Below are positions 27,255-37,654 of a stretch of 64,000 bases of DNA, piece after piece. The position numbers and the translations under genes were made by a program. Under the pieces are notes generated by a model. It did no database searches and was not told the origin of the DNA. It saw nothing but the letters and a program-made list of their open reading frames with translations. Each line of letters begins with the position of its first letter. The first letter of the stretch is position 1. The stretch is from NCBI GenBank assembly GCA_964011275.1, contig CAXGOB010000002.1, forward strand, positions 62,001 through 126,000. Direction: 5' to 3'. Origin of the DNA: UBA7328 sp002471345. GTDB lineage: Bacteria > Bacteroidota > Bacteroidia > Chitinophagales > Saprospiraceae.

Positions 27255-30200
27255 CTACTTCCTCTGTATCTGATATTGGACAGCACTATTATTGATTACA
27301 AGAAACTTGTCGCTATTTACACTAAATATTTTTCGAGAAACAATTCCTTGAGGAAGTGGAAGTGATTCATGAGATAAGAATTCTATCTCTTTATTATCAA
27401 AACCTGATAAAACACCACCTCTTGAGGCCAAAGTTTGGCTTAGAACATGGCTGTTACTTCTATTGTTACCCACGTAGAACAATTCCCCAGTACCATACGA
27501 ATTTTGTACCCAAGAAAAATCTTGAATATTACTGATTTGGCATTCTCTAGGCAATGATTTAATTATATATCCATTTTCATGCGATAAAACCACTATTGAA
27601 GAAAGAGTGTTAATGTACTTTGTCTCCATTATCTCATCCTCTAGTCTAATATCATCTATTGATGAAATTTGACCAAATTTTTGAAAGGATGGGAAAGTCT
27701 TTTTTATAGATGGAATCTGCCTTTGTAATGAAACCTTATCAGCAAATGGAATATTAATTCCAAAAAAATTACTGAAGACTATTGGGTCAATAAATGAATT
27801 GTTATCAAAATCAGATAAATAAAGGTTGATTTTACCTTTCTCTCCAATTTTAAGAGATGTGTTAAGACCAATATTCCCTAAGGCTAAATCTGGGTAGCCG
27901 TCCTTGTTAAAGTCTCCAGTTTCTACGCATCTAAATAATCCTCGAACATCTGGAATACCGATCAAAGAAGCAATATCATTAAAGCTACTGTCCCCGTTAT
28001 ATGAAAGAATTTTAACAGGCATCCAATCACCAACAAGGATTAGTTCTTCAGATCCATTATCATTGATATCGATCCACTGCGCCTCGCTCACCATTCCATA
28101 TCTGCCTCTTTCAACAATTTCTAACCTCTGACCATTTACATTTTTAATGATAAAGCTTACAGGAGACAAACCAAATGCTCCAGGTACATTTCGGGATCCT
28201 ACAAAGAAATCTTCAAAACCATCGCCATCAAAATCTGAGACAGCCACACATGATCCATTAGTGTGTGGCAGTGAAATTTCTAGTCTAAAAAAACTCCCTT
28301 TTTGATCATTGATGTAAAGCCGGTCCTCAAGGTTCTTATCCAATTCATTGTACTCATTTCCCCCACTTACTACGTATATGTCTTTGTATCCATCATTGTT
28401 GAAATCTATAATGGCTGCATTTACGTCTTCGTATCTGGAGTCAGCAACAAAAACAGGTACATTCGTTTTTGTAAATGGCACAGTTTCACCACCCCTATAA
28501 TATGAAATAGGATCATTTTTTGCTCCTCCTATTAGAAGATCCTTAAACCCGTCTTTATCAAAATCTTCATAAATTGTTGCTGGACCCTCTTTGGAAAACT
28601 TATAAAGTAATAGTGGTTCATGATCTATATCGTCATAATCATTTTCTTTATGTTCAATTGGTAAAATGCTTAATGCAAAAGATCCTTTTGTTTCACCACC
28701 AGTCCAAGCTTCAGATCTTTTCTTTTCAAGAATGACATGTTTATTCATTGGGACCTTTTTCTCTACTTGAACACTACCATCAGACCATTTTATCAATATA
28801 GAGTCAATAATTTCTACTTCACTTCCTAACCCAAAATGCAAATAATGTGTAGATGATGATTGATATCCTCTAGCGGTAGTATACTCTTTCTTCTGAACCT
28901 TATCTCTAGTAAAAACTTCAACAACGGCATGTTTATCACCAGATAAATCAAAAGAAACAAAATGAGAATTAACCGTTAAGTTTTCTAATAGGCTAATTGG
29001 ACCGTTCACATTATTACTGATGATATCTAAGTCTCCATCCATATCCAAATCAGCGTAAGCAGACCCATTAGAATAATTAGGTTTACCTATACTTGATTCA
29101 TGAATAGCTGAAAATTTGAGGTCATTATTTTGTGTAAATAGGACATTTCGAAGTTTTAAAGTTGGCATTTTATTAATCAATCTTTGATTGAATTCGGCTG
29201 TTGATTCATTTTCGTTTTGCCTATTGGCAGGTGTGTTGATGTATTGTATATAGTCCAGGTCATTAGGTCTATTCACGATACCATTGGAAATGTAGATATC
29301 AGTATTTCCATTATTGTTAAAGTCTTGTAAGAGAACTGACCAGCTCCAATCTGATGCATAAGTTTCAGAAATGAATGCTTGTTCAGAGAAGCCATTCCAT
29401 TTATCTTTCAATTGCATCATGTTTCGTGAATACTGGGTGTGATACCCAAAGTCCTTTTTGATTTTTACAATTTGTTCTGTATCATTTCCTCCTGACTTCA
29501 TTAATATATCAGAAGAATAAGGCATCATATCAGTAGTGAAAATATCAATGAATCCGTCTCCATTAATATCTGCTGCATCCACCCCCATAGTGAATTGAGA
29601 TGAATGGGTTATATAGCCTTTTATGTCTTCTGTAAATGTTCCATCTCTATTATTAATATAGATATAGTCATTTTCATGAAAATCATTCCCCACATAAATA
29701 TCAACCCACCCATCATTATTTAAATCACTAGTTACTAAGCCCAATCCATAGCCAAGTGCACTACTATATATTTCAGACTTTGATGTATTATCTATAAATC
29801 TTCCTTCCTTCTCATTTATCCTATTCTCATAAATACGATCTCCAGATACTTCGTCTTTTTCTTCTCTTTTTTCTATGGAACCGTAGCTTTTGGTACTATG
29901 GACTGAGTGATTTAAAAGATACATATCTAAATCTCCATCTTTATCATAATCAAAAAATGAAGCTTGGGTAGAATATCCCTTAAAGTCTAACCCATACTCC
30001 TGAGCCATTTCTTTGAATGTTCCATCTTTCTGATTTATATAAAGTTCATTATGAACTTCTACAGAACTCATTTCGCTAACCTTGCACACATAAATGTCAT
30101 TCCATCCATCACCATTTACATCGTCAATAGCCACCCCAGTAGACCAGCTGGGGATCTGAGATATATTTGAGTATTCTGTGATATTTTCAAACTGAAGGTT

Positions 30201-30491
30201 TCCTAAATTCTTATAGAGTTGATCTGGTTTTTGGTTTGCAGTTAGCAACACATCTTCTAATCCATCATTATCGATATCTCCTATACCCACACCCCCACCA
30301 TTATTAAAATATAAGTATTCGATTATGTTATGTTCTGCTGAATATTTGAGATCATTTCTAAAGTCTATACCTGCTTCATGCGTGTTTACTTCTCTAAATC
30401 CTTTGCCTTTATTGTTTTCTAAAGACTCTGGGTCTTGTGAACATGATGTCCAAAAAAAAATTAAAATTAGACTACAAATAATCTCTTTCAC
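27255..30491 (-). CDS. FG-GAP/VCBS and ASPIC-UnbV domain lipoprotein (third of three)
   Basis: Lipoprotein of 1,078 residues: signal peptide with lipobox at Cys17 (WTSC), a long N-terminal run of FG-GAP/VCBS-type calcium-binding loops (DIDNDGLED, DVNGDGWND, DYDKDGDLD, DLNNDGWVD, DINGDGFID), an ASPIC/UnbV domain (about 510-595, ARGYQSS...IKWSDGSVQ) and a second set of propeller repeats to the C-terminus. It probably folds into beta-propellers at the cell surface; no catalytic residues are recognised. The start is GTG, six bases after the paralogue's stop. Such proteins are often mis-annotated as RNA-binding. Confidence 0.87.
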   Translation of the reverse strand: MKEIICSLILIFFWTSCSQDPESLENNKGKGFREVNTHEAGIDFRNDLKYSAEHNIIEYLYFNNGGGVGIGDIDNDGLEDVLLTANQKPDQLYKNLGNLQFENITEYSNISQIPSWSTGVAIDDVNGDGWNDIYVCKVSEMSSVEVHNELYINQKDGTFKEMAQEYGLDFKGYSTQASFFDYDKDGDLDMYLLNHSVHSTKSYGSIEKREEKDEVSGDRIYENRINEKEGRFIDNTSKSEIYSSALGYGLGLVTSDLNNDGWVDIYVGNDFHENDYIYINNRDGTFTEDIKGYITHSSQFTMGVDAADINGDGFIDIFTTDMMPYSSDILMKSGGNDTEQIVKIKKDFGYHTQYSRNMMQLKDKWNGFSEQAFISETYASDWSWSVLLQDFNNNGNTDIYISNGIVNRPNDLDYIQYINTPANRQNENESTAEFNQRLINKMPTLKLRNVLFTQNNDLKFSAIHESSIGKPNYSNGSAYADLDMDGDLDIISNNVNGPISLLENLTVNSHFVSFDLSGDKHAVVEVFTRDKVQKKEYTTARGYQSSSTHYLHFGLGSEVEIIDSILIKWSDGSVQVEKKVPMNKHVILEKKRSEAWTGGETKGSFALSILPIEHKENDYDDIDHEPLLLYKFSKEGPATIYEDFDKDGFKDLLIGGAKNDPISYYRGGETVPFTKTNVPVFVADSRYEDVNAAIIDFNNDGYKDIYVVSGGNEYNELDKNLEDRLYINDQKGSFFRLEISLPHTNGSCVAVSDFDGDGFEDFFVGSRNVPGAFGLSPVSFIIKNVNGQRLEIVERGRYGMVSEAQWIDINDNGSEELILVGDWMPVKILSYNGDSSFNDIASLIGIPDVRGLFRCVETGDFNKDGYPDLALGNIGLNTSLKIGEKGKINLYLSDFDNNSFIDPIVFSNFFGINIPFADKVSLQRQIPSIKKTFPSFQKFGQISSIDDIRLEDEIMETKYINTLSSIVVLSHENGYIIKSLPRECQISNIQDFSWVQNSYGTGELFYVGNNRSNSHVLSQTLASRGGVLSGFDNKEIEFLSHESLPLPQGIVSRKIFSVNSDKFLVINNSAVQYQIQRK

Positions 30492-30497
30492 AGAATG

Positions 30498-33400
30498 CTA
30501 ATATTTATAAATGAGAACACCTTCATTATTTCTGGCAACGAAAAGTTCACCACTCGAACTAATTACATCTCGGACCTGTCCTTCTAGACGTAATCCGATT
30601 ATCGATGGAGGTCGATAATTGAAAGAAGAATTGTTTTCATTTTCAAGAAATACTCCATAACTAGCATCATAGATGCCAGCTTCTGGTAGAACATGATATT
30701 GGTTTCCTCCTAGCACAATATCAATATCTCCATCATTGTCAAAATCATCAGATGCAACAGCAAAAATCGGTGCAAACTGAGCTTCTTTCGGTAATAAAAC
30801 CATTTCAAAATTATAGTTGCCTTTGTTTATAAAAAACTGTGTTTCCAATTCAGTCGTCTCTAATACTTTGGTTCCATTTAACTCATCTTCTGTAAAAATA
30901 GTGTGAATATCAGCAGACTGATATGATTTAAAATCAGGAAACTTTTTCTTCAAGTATTTTAATTGATCCAGTAGATTGTGCCTTAGTGTGAATGGATAAT
31001 CTTTTCCATCTGTTCCAGACTGAGTCAGAATTCCTTCAGGAAAGCCATTTTTATCGTAGTCATTAAAATACATTTTTAGAGGTTGGTCTCTTGAAGCCTC
31101 AAACCTGCTATTTGTTCCATGATTACCTAAGAGGATATCAGGTAAGCCGTCACTATTTACATCAGATGCATGAACCACATTGTACCATCCTGATGATGAA
31201 GTCAAAATTTCAATTTCTTTTTTCACAAATTTTCCGCCATCCCATTCCATTACCATTACAGGCATGAACTCACCAACAATAATAATTTCTTTATTGCCAT
31301 TTCCATCTAAATCTACAAATGTGGCATCATTGATCATTCCAATATCTTTAACGAATGGTGCTTTTTCTGTAGTGACATCAGTAAAAATTCCTTCGCCATC
31401 ATTTTGTAAAACATAACCACTGCATGGAGCTCCATACTTTCCGATTTTCACTCTTTCTCCTACAAACAAATCAATATCTCCATCGCCGTCAAAGTCATCA
31501 CCAATCACAACAGAAGAACTTATATTATCAGAGGAATTTGGTAATTTCTGTTCTGAAATTGAAAATTTTCCTCTACCATCATTTATCCACAACTCATCAA
31601 ATAAATACGGCGAAAATGGGCTAACATCAACACCCCCACTAGCCATATAAATATCCAAAAACCCATCTCCATTTGCATCAAAAAGCAATAAATCAGAATG
31701 TTCTTGCTCTAAGTTCAATTGATTTCCTAATGAAATAGCCTCATTATATCCCTTTGAATCTTGAAAATATATACTAGTGGGATACCCTTTAGATCCTGTG
31801 ATAACCACGTCCTCAAAACCATTCAGGTCTAAATCTCCTAATGCCATATGAGGAGAAAGATTGCTTTTCATATGATATATCAATCGCTCTCTATTAAAGT
31901 CACTGTAATTATTTTCTTTATGAACATGAGCAAAGGGCGTAATCGCTGTAAAAATCATTGAGTCTATACTGTTCATTTTATTGGCTACTGCTATCGCATC
32001 GTCCTTTTGCTCAATCACTAAATTTTGATTGGTGCTGACACCATTTAATATTTGTTTTGTGAGATTTGGCCAATTGACTTCGATGTCCACAGTTTCGGTG
32101 TTTCCAACTCCAATCACGACTTTTTGATCCATACTAGATTGAAAACCTCTGGCTGATTGAACCTGTTGTTCAATGCTCAATCCATTATTAGATATAATTC
32201 GTACTTTACTTCCTATGGCATTGGTATTTTCTTCAATCCCCTTCAGCGCAATACTTATAAACCTGTTTGTTTCATTAAGGTTAGATTGATTTTCATATAT
32301 AAAAGGAGGCATGTTTACATTGTTAACCACAAGATCAAGGTCGCCATCATTATCTAAATCACCATAAGCCGCTCCATTTGAAAAGCTAGGAATATCCAGA
32401 ACATTTTGATGTGCGCGAACAAAAGAAAGGTGATCTTTATTGATATAAAAGTGATTGGGAATAGGATTAGAAGGGATAATATCAATAAGTTCTTTATAAT
32501 TCACGCCATCATCATTGATGATAGACTTAATTACTTTTTCATTAGCTACGTATTGGAGATAATCCTGATTAGTTAAGTCTTGATATATTCCATTCGCAAT
32601 AAAGAGATCTCTTAATCCATCATTATCCATATCAAAAAACAATGCTCCCCAACTCCAATCACTAGCTTCTACACCCGCATATCTACCCACCTCGCTAAAT
32701 GAACCATCACCATTATTATATTGTAAGGTGTTCCTCGTAAATTGATGGTGATATCCATTTTTTACATTGTATTGATACTTATTCCAATCTTCGAAAGTAG
32801 TGACAGTTTTTAATCTATGAGGATCAGAAGGCAACATCTCAGTGACAAAAATATCGGCATTCCCGTCATTGTCAATATCAGCCATATCCGCTCCCATACT
32901 CGCACCACTGATTGATGTCATTTGCTCTGTAAGAACTTCAGAAAAAGTGCCATCTTGTTGATTCAAATACAAATAATCTCTTTCAAAAAAATCGTTGGAA
33001 ACGTAAATATCCTCCCAACTGTCATTGTTTACATCTCCAACAGTTATTCCTAACCCAAATCCTATAACACTACCATAAATACCAGCATCCTCACTAACAT
33101 CAATAAATTCTCTTTCATCATTTCTAAGAAATTTATCTCCACCTTTTTTATCCCGGTTTGGGCGCTCATCAGTCCGCAAATTAAAGCTTCCAATGGCTTG
33201 ATAAGAATTGTTCAGAAGATAAACATCTAGATCTCCATCTTTATCATAATCAAAAAAAGAAGCGTGGGTAGAAAACCCATCGTCATTCAGTCCATATTCT
33301 TCACCTGATTCAGTGAAAGTCAGATCGCCGTTATTTATGAAAAGTTCATTCTCTTTATTGTCACCTTTTATGTCACCAGAATTACAAACATATATATCAA

Positions 33401-33779
33401 GGTAGTTATCAGCATTAATATCCACCATAGTAACTCCAGTGGACCAAGAATGGGAGCCTCCTACTCCCGATGAACTAGTGATATCCGAGAATCTATTGTT
33501 TCCAAGATTGATATACAATTTATTTTCCTTCAGGTTTGATGTGAAGTAAATATCCGTAAGACCATCATTATTGACATCTCCTAGAGCTACTCCACCTCCG
33601 TTATAATAATTTCGATATTTGTATACATTGAAATCTTGATCGTACTCTAATTCATTAATAAAGTCTATTCCTATATTTTCATTGTCTAGTAACTGAAACA
33701 AGGGTTGATCTACTACTTCATTTTTACATGAAATTAATGACAAAAAACTGATCAATAATAGGAGTAGTCCTGTTCTCAT
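30498..33779 (-). CDS. FG-GAP/VCBS and ASPIC-UnbV domain lipoprotein (second of three)
   Basis: Lipoprotein of 1,093 residues with lipobox at Cys18 (LISC) and the same architecture as its two paralogues: repeated D-x-D/N-x-D-G loops (DVNNDGLTD, DYDKDGDLD, DVNNDSWED, DIDNDGNAD), a central ASPIC/UnbV module (SARGFQSSMDQKVVIGVG...), then further propeller loops. Its ATG overlaps the stop of the small lipoprotein gene as ATGA (33776-33779), so translation is coupled. Probable role is binding a nutrient or partner at the outer surface beside SusC/SusD; this is inference from context. Confidence 0.87.
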   Translation of the reverse strand: MRTGLLLLLISFLSLISCKNEVVDQPLFQLLDNENIGIDFINELEYDQDFNVYKYRNYYNGGGVALGDVNNDGLTDIYFTSNLKENKLYINLGNNRFSDITSSSGVGGSHSWSTGVTMVDINADNYLDIYVCNSGDIKGDNKENELFINNGDLTFTESGEEYGLNDDGFSTHASFFDYDKDGDLDVYLLNNSYQAIGSFNLRTDERPNRDKKGGDKFLRNDEREFIDVSEDAGIYGSVIGFGLGITVGDVNNDSWEDIYVSNDFFERDYLYLNQQDGTFSEVLTEQMTSISGASMGADMADIDNDGNADIFVTEMLPSDPHRLKTVTTFEDWNKYQYNVKNGYHHQFTRNTLQYNNGDGSFSEVGRYAGVEASDWSWGALFFDMDNDGLRDLFIANGIYQDLTNQDYLQYVANEKVIKSIINDDGVNYKELIDIIPSNPIPNHFYINKDHLSFVRAHQNVLDIPSFSNGAAYGDLDNDGDLDLVVNNVNMPPFIYENQSNLNETNRFISIALKGIEENTNAIGSKVRIISNNGLSIEQQVQSARGFQSSMDQKVVIGVGNTETVDIEVNWPNLTKQILNGVSTNQNLVIEQKDDAIAVANKMNSIDSMIFTAITPFAHVHKENNYSDFNRERLIYHMKSNLSPHMALGDLDLNGFEDVVITGSKGYPTSIYFQDSKGYNEAISLGNQLNLEQEHSDLLLFDANGDGFLDIYMASGGVDVSPFSPYLFDELWINDGRGKFSISEQKLPNSSDNISSSVVIGDDFDGDGDIDLFVGERVKIGKYGAPCSGYVLQNDGEGIFTDVTTEKAPFVKDIGMINDATFVDLDGNGNKEIIIVGEFMPVMVMEWDGGKFVKKEIEILTSSSGWYNVVHASDVNSDGLPDILLGNHGTNSRFEASRDQPLKMYFNDYDKNGFPEGILTQSGTDGKDYPFTLRHNLLDQLKYLKKKFPDFKSYQSADIHTIFTEDELNGTKVLETTELETQFFINKGNYNFEMVLLPKEAQFAPIFAVASDDFDNDGDIDIVLGGNQYHVLPEAGIYDASYGVFLENENNSSFNYRPPSIIGLRLEGQVRDVISSSGELFVARNNEGVLIYKY

Positions 33780-34351
33780 TTACTCAATTTATATCGATTG
33801 TCTTCTATTTTCACCACTACATCTTTAGAATCAAAAGGGTATATCAAAATTTGCCTATTGCCATCCACTTTTACATAGGTTTTTATTTGTTCTAATCCCT
33901 CATCTATTTCCATAAAGTCATTTCCCCCATAATTTTTCAAATAGTAACCTTTGAGCTTTTCAGCTAACTTGTCAGAATGGAATTCCTCGTTCCATAGTGA
34001 CCATCCTAAATAGGAAAATCTCTTTCTGAATCCCCTCATCACTTTTTGTTCATCAAATAATCCATAGAAAAGCATTTCAACCCTCTCTGGTTCATTTGGA
34101 ATCTCGTTTGGTTCCATTTCATATCGTACATATTCATTTTTTGGCCCTTGGCTTATTACTTTCCTTTTATTTAGATCCCAACAAATAGCAAAAAATTCCT
34201 TTTGTGTTTGCCCCATCTTCATATCAAATATCAAATCTTCATATACCTCTCCTGTTGCCAATTCAGATTTGACTAGCTTTTCATAATCCGACTTGCACGA
34301 AACAAATAATATTGTAATAATGAACATTATGACGACCCAGGTCCTATTCAT
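33776..34351 (-). CDS. Small uncharacterised lipoprotein inside the UnbV operon
   Basis: A 191-residue protein with a signal peptide and lipobox at Cys19 (LFVSC), followed by a mixed alpha/beta, charged domain with many aromatic residues. I recognise no family. It is locked into the operon: its start overlaps the upstream UnbV gene by 8 bases and its stop overlaps the downstream UnbV start by 4. That arrangement argues for a function with the UnbV proteins, for example assembly or turnover, but nothing in the sequence names it. Confidence 0.75.
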   Translation of the reverse strand: MNRTWVVIMFIITILFVSCKSDYEKLVKSELATGEVYEDLIFDMKMGQTQKEFFAICWDLNKRKVISQGPKNEYVRYEMEPNEIPNEPERVEMLFYGLFDEQKVMRGFRKRFSYLGWSLWNEEFHSDKLAEKLKGYYLKNYGGNDFMEIDEGLEQIKTYVKVDGNRQILIYPFDSKDVVVKIEDNRYKLSK

Positions 34352-37300
34352 ACCTTATTCTATATTTTATCAAATTTTCACCATTTACACCTATGAGGAA
34401 ATCATGGTCATCCACTTTCTGGATAAACCTTATTTCTCCAGTTATATTCAATGATTCTACATCACCAAACTCATATCCCGACTCTCCTTTCCTTCCAAGT
34501 ATGACATGCCCCTGAGAAGCATCGTCCTTTCCAAATTGAGGTTTGTATAAAAAGTGATTTCCCCCTATTAAAACATCCAATAATCCATCATTATTAATGT
34601 CATCAACCTCAATGGCATGCATTGATGACTGTTGAACTTCTGCAGGGAAAGGAATGAATCTAAAACCAAAAGAGTCATTAATAAATACACCACTTCTTAA
34701 CTCATCTAATGTTTTTACTTCTATTTTATCCAATAATTTTTGATCGAAAAGATCATCCATAGAGGAAGTTGAGTATGCACTATAATTAGGCACTTTTGAT
34801 CTCAATTTTGGCAACTGAGACATGATCTCATCAAAATCATGAATTGGATAATCTTTCCCATTTATACTCAAAGCATGAATTTGTTCGCTTCTACCATTAT
34901 CATCAAAATCTGAAACATAGAGTTTTAGATTTCTACTGATAAAAGAATTTAATCCTTGATTTGCTCCGAGAATATCTAGATCTCCATCATTGTCAATGTC
35001 AACTATATGGATATCTCTCCAAAATCCAGAAGAAGATAAAATCTCGCTTTCAATTGATACATCAACAAGTTTCTCATTTTCAATCCTAAATAACCTAATT
35101 CCCATCCATTCTCCAGTTACTATAATTTCTGGTTTTGAATCTCCATCTATATCATTAATTTCAATATCAGAGATCATGCCCAAAGACAAATTGTTCTCTT
35201 CTGTATCCGTTAACTTAAATTGACTATTCCCCAAATTACTATAGTAAAATATTCTAGTACTCAGGCCGTAAGTATCATCTCGAATTCTCTCACCTACTAT
35301 CAAATCAACTAGCCCATCATTATTCATATCATTAGCAGCTATTGCTCCTGTGACAATTCTATCATCGAAAACAATTGCATCTTTCTTCAACTCATAAACG
35401 TCATCTCCGACATTCTCGTAAATAACATCATCCAGTTCCGTAGAATAAGGAGTAAACACTCTTGAACCATGAGCCATATAAACGTCTAAATCTCCATCAT
35501 TGTCAGAATCAAACGGAAGTATATGGGTCACATGAGACCTGAAAGATGATATAAAAGATAAAGAATCCATTAATCCTGAAGACGATAAGACATTCCGGAC
35601 TCCAAAGTTTTGACTTCCACCATAAAACAAAGACGGTGAGCCTTTGTGTTCCAAATATTTTGAAACTACAGGAGAATTAGAAGGAAGCATTGATGGAAGT
35701 AGTTTCTCTTTATTGAATTCATTGAATGGGCGAATTGGATATTGATAAGCAAGTGAATCAATAGGTCTAATATTTAGCGCATTCATTTCTTTGAATTCTT
35801 CACTCAATACTATTCCATTTCCCTTAATTATTTCATTTGATTTGTTTATTCGAATATTTTCAAATCTTTCTTTTGACCCATCTGTCCACTTTATAAGGAC
35901 TTTATCAACATTTTCTGCCGATCCTAAACCTATGGTCAATTTTGAAGTTATAGTACTTTGGAATCCTCTATAGGGATTGTTAGTCGCATGAAATGAGAGG
36001 TCTTTGTTCTTCACTTCTGCCTCAGCTCCAATAGCATTTATATTATCTCGGTCACCAATTAAAACAAGATTTACAAAATTATTAGTAGCAGCATTTTCCA
36101 GAATTACAGCTTTGTCATTGATATTAGAAATGATAATATCTAAATCTCCATCATTATCTAAATCACTTAAAGTGCTTCCGTTGCTAATGCTTGACTTCAT
36201 ATTTGTCAAAGTCTCTGACTTGTCGCTAAAAATAAACTTATCATCCTGAGTGAAAAATGAGTTTTGCACCTTACCTGAAGGCATGATGTCAATAAGATTT
36301 TTTAGCGATTCTTGGTCTCTATTTTTAACTAGCTCTTGTAGACGTTGTTCATCAGCCATAAAAGAAAGGTAATCTCTGTCCAAAAGGTCCTTACCTACTC
36401 CATTACTGATAAATATATCTTTAAGGCCATCATTATTCATATCAAATATAAGTGGGGCCCAACTCCACTCTGTGGCATCAACACCTTTCATCCTACTCAC
36501 ATCAGAAAAATATCCACCATTATTTATATGAAGCATATTTCTAGGTAGCTGATGAGCGTATCCACTTTTTACTGATTTCTGGTATTTATCCCAGTTTTCA
36601 TAAGTTGCTTTAGTTTTTTTCCTTTCAAGAGTACTAGGCATCATCTCAGCCACAATAATATCACAGTCGCCATCATTATCAATGTCGGCTGCATCAACTC
36701 CCATTGATCCTAACGAGAAACAACTAAAATATGAGTCTCCCACCTCCATGAAACCCTTACCCTCATCATTAAGATAGAAATAATCTTTTTCAAAAAAGTC
36801 ATTAGCAACATAGATATCGACCCATCCATCTCCATTCAAATCACTTGTATTAACACCAAGGCCAAAACCAATATCACTTGTATATATTCCCAACTCCTCA
36901 GAATGGTTTTTATACACTCCGTCTTCATTTACAAGGAGCATGTTTCCTTGAGTCGAGCTTTTATCTCTTAGCCCTATTTGAAGGTTATATCCACCTACGG
37001 ATCGAAGTGAATTGTTCAGTAGATAACAATCAAGATCTCCATCTTTATCAAAGTCAAAAAAGGTGGCATGAATTGAAAACCCTTTGATCCTTAATCCATA
37101 CTTCTCCGCACTTTCAGTGAATTCAAAATTTCCATTATTTATAAAGAGTTCGTTATAGCGCCGAGGGCCTTCTGGCGGCCCAGCTTTGCATACATAGATA
37201 TCTTTAAGGCCATCTTGATTTATATCCACGATACTTACACCTGTACTCCAACTTCCTGTACAGTTTAAAATTGGACTTGATTCAACTTTTTCGAATTTCA

Positions 37301-37580
37301 AGTTTCCCAAATTTCGATATAAAGCATTATCAACTTGGTTTCCAGAAAAGTAAATATCCTCTAAACCATCATTGTCGAAATCAGCTACTCCTATGCCTGC
37401 TCCATTATAATAATTCCTATAAGTGTATGGATTTAACTCTTGTGTATAATTTAGGTCATTTGAAAAGTCAATTCCCGAATCATTTACAACTAGAAACAAG
37501 TAGTCTTTTTCATCTTCACACCCGTAGAGGAAATAAAGAATACATATTAGAAATAGATGTTTTAAAGTTGTTGTTCTCAT
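34344..37580 (-). CDS. FG-GAP/VCBS and ASPIC-UnbV domain lipoprotein (first of three)
   Basis: Lipoprotein of 1,078 residues when started at the ATG at 37580; a longer frame from a TTG at 37619 would run through the upstream terminator and spoil the signal peptide. Lipobox Cys21 (LYGC). N-terminal propeller repeats (DFDNDGLED, DINQDGLKD, DFDKDGDLD, DLNGDGWVD, DIDNDGDCD), ASPIC/UnbV domain in the middle (YRGFQSTITSKLTIGLG, IKWTDGS), C-terminal repeats. First gene of the four-gene operon downstream of susD. Confidence 0.87.
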   Translation of the reverse strand: MRTTTLKHLFLICILYFLYGCEDEKDYLFLVVNDSGIDFSNDLNYTQELNPYTYRNYYNGAGIGVADFDNDGLEDIYFSGNQVDNALYRNLGNLKFEKVESSPILNCTGSWSTGVSIVDINQDGLKDIYVCKAGPPEGPRRYNELFINNGNFEFTESAEKYGLRIKGFSIHATFFDFDKDGDLDCYLLNNSLRSVGGYNLQIGLRDKSSTQGNMLLVNEDGVYKNHSEELGIYTSDIGFGLGVNTSDLNGDGWVDIYVANDFFEKDYFYLNDEGKGFMEVGDSYFSCFSLGSMGVDAADIDNDGDCDIIVAEMMPSTLERKKTKATYENWDKYQKSVKSGYAHQLPRNMLHINNGGYFSDVSRMKGVDATEWSWAPLIFDMNNDGLKDIFISNGVGKDLLDRDYLSFMADEQRLQELVKNRDQESLKNLIDIMPSGKVQNSFFTQDDKFIFSDKSETLTNMKSSISNGSTLSDLDNDGDLDIIISNINDKAVILENAATNNFVNLVLIGDRDNINAIGAEAEVKNKDLSFHATNNPYRGFQSTITSKLTIGLGSAENVDKVLIKWTDGSKERFENIRINKSNEIIKGNGIVLSEEFKEMNALNIRPIDSLAYQYPIRPFNEFNKEKLLPSMLPSNSPVVSKYLEHKGSPSLFYGGSQNFGVRNVLSSSGLMDSLSFISSFRSHVTHILPFDSDNDGDLDVYMAHGSRVFTPYSTELDDVIYENVGDDVYELKKDAIVFDDRIVTGAIAANDMNNDGLVDLIVGERIRDDTYGLSTRIFYYSNLGNSQFKLTDTEENNLSLGMISDIEINDIDGDSKPEIIVTGEWMGIRLFRIENEKLVDVSIESEILSSSGFWRDIHIVDIDNDGDLDILGANQGLNSFISRNLKLYVSDFDDNGRSEQIHALSINGKDYPIHDFDEIMSQLPKLRSKVPNYSAYSTSSMDDLFDQKLLDKIEVKTLDELRSGVFINDSFGFRFIPFPAEVQQSSMHAIEVDDINNDGLLDVLIGGNHFLYKPQFGKDDASQGHVILGRKGESGYEFGDVESLNITGEIRFIQKVDDHDFLIGVNGENLIKYRIRYE

Positions 37581-37587
37581 TATTAAG

Positions 37588-37624
37588 CTAAAAAAAAGGG
37601 CTGCCCAAATGAAAGGCAACCCTT
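37588..37624 (-). terminator. Rho-independent terminator between susD and the UnbV operon
   Basis: On the minus strand AAGGGTTGCC pairs with GGCAGCCCTT (plus-strand arms 37615-37624 and 37596-37605, one mismatch) and is followed by a run of eight T. It lies 31 bases after the susD stop and 8 bases before the first UnbV start codon, so it either separates two units or attenuates read-through from susC/susD. Confidence 0.85.
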
Positions 37625-37654
37625 ATAAAGTCATTAATGATTGTGAATTCTATT

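Noticed and set aside
27255..37580. RNA-binding function for the UnbV proteins, as often annotated
   Set aside because: Export signals and lipoboxes place them on the cell surface, and their FG-GAP repeats are propeller loops, not RNA-binding domains.
34344..37619. UnbV reading frame extended to a TTG at 37619
   Set aside because: The extension runs through the upstream terminator hairpin and puts extra hydrophobic residues ahead of the true lipoprotein signal.
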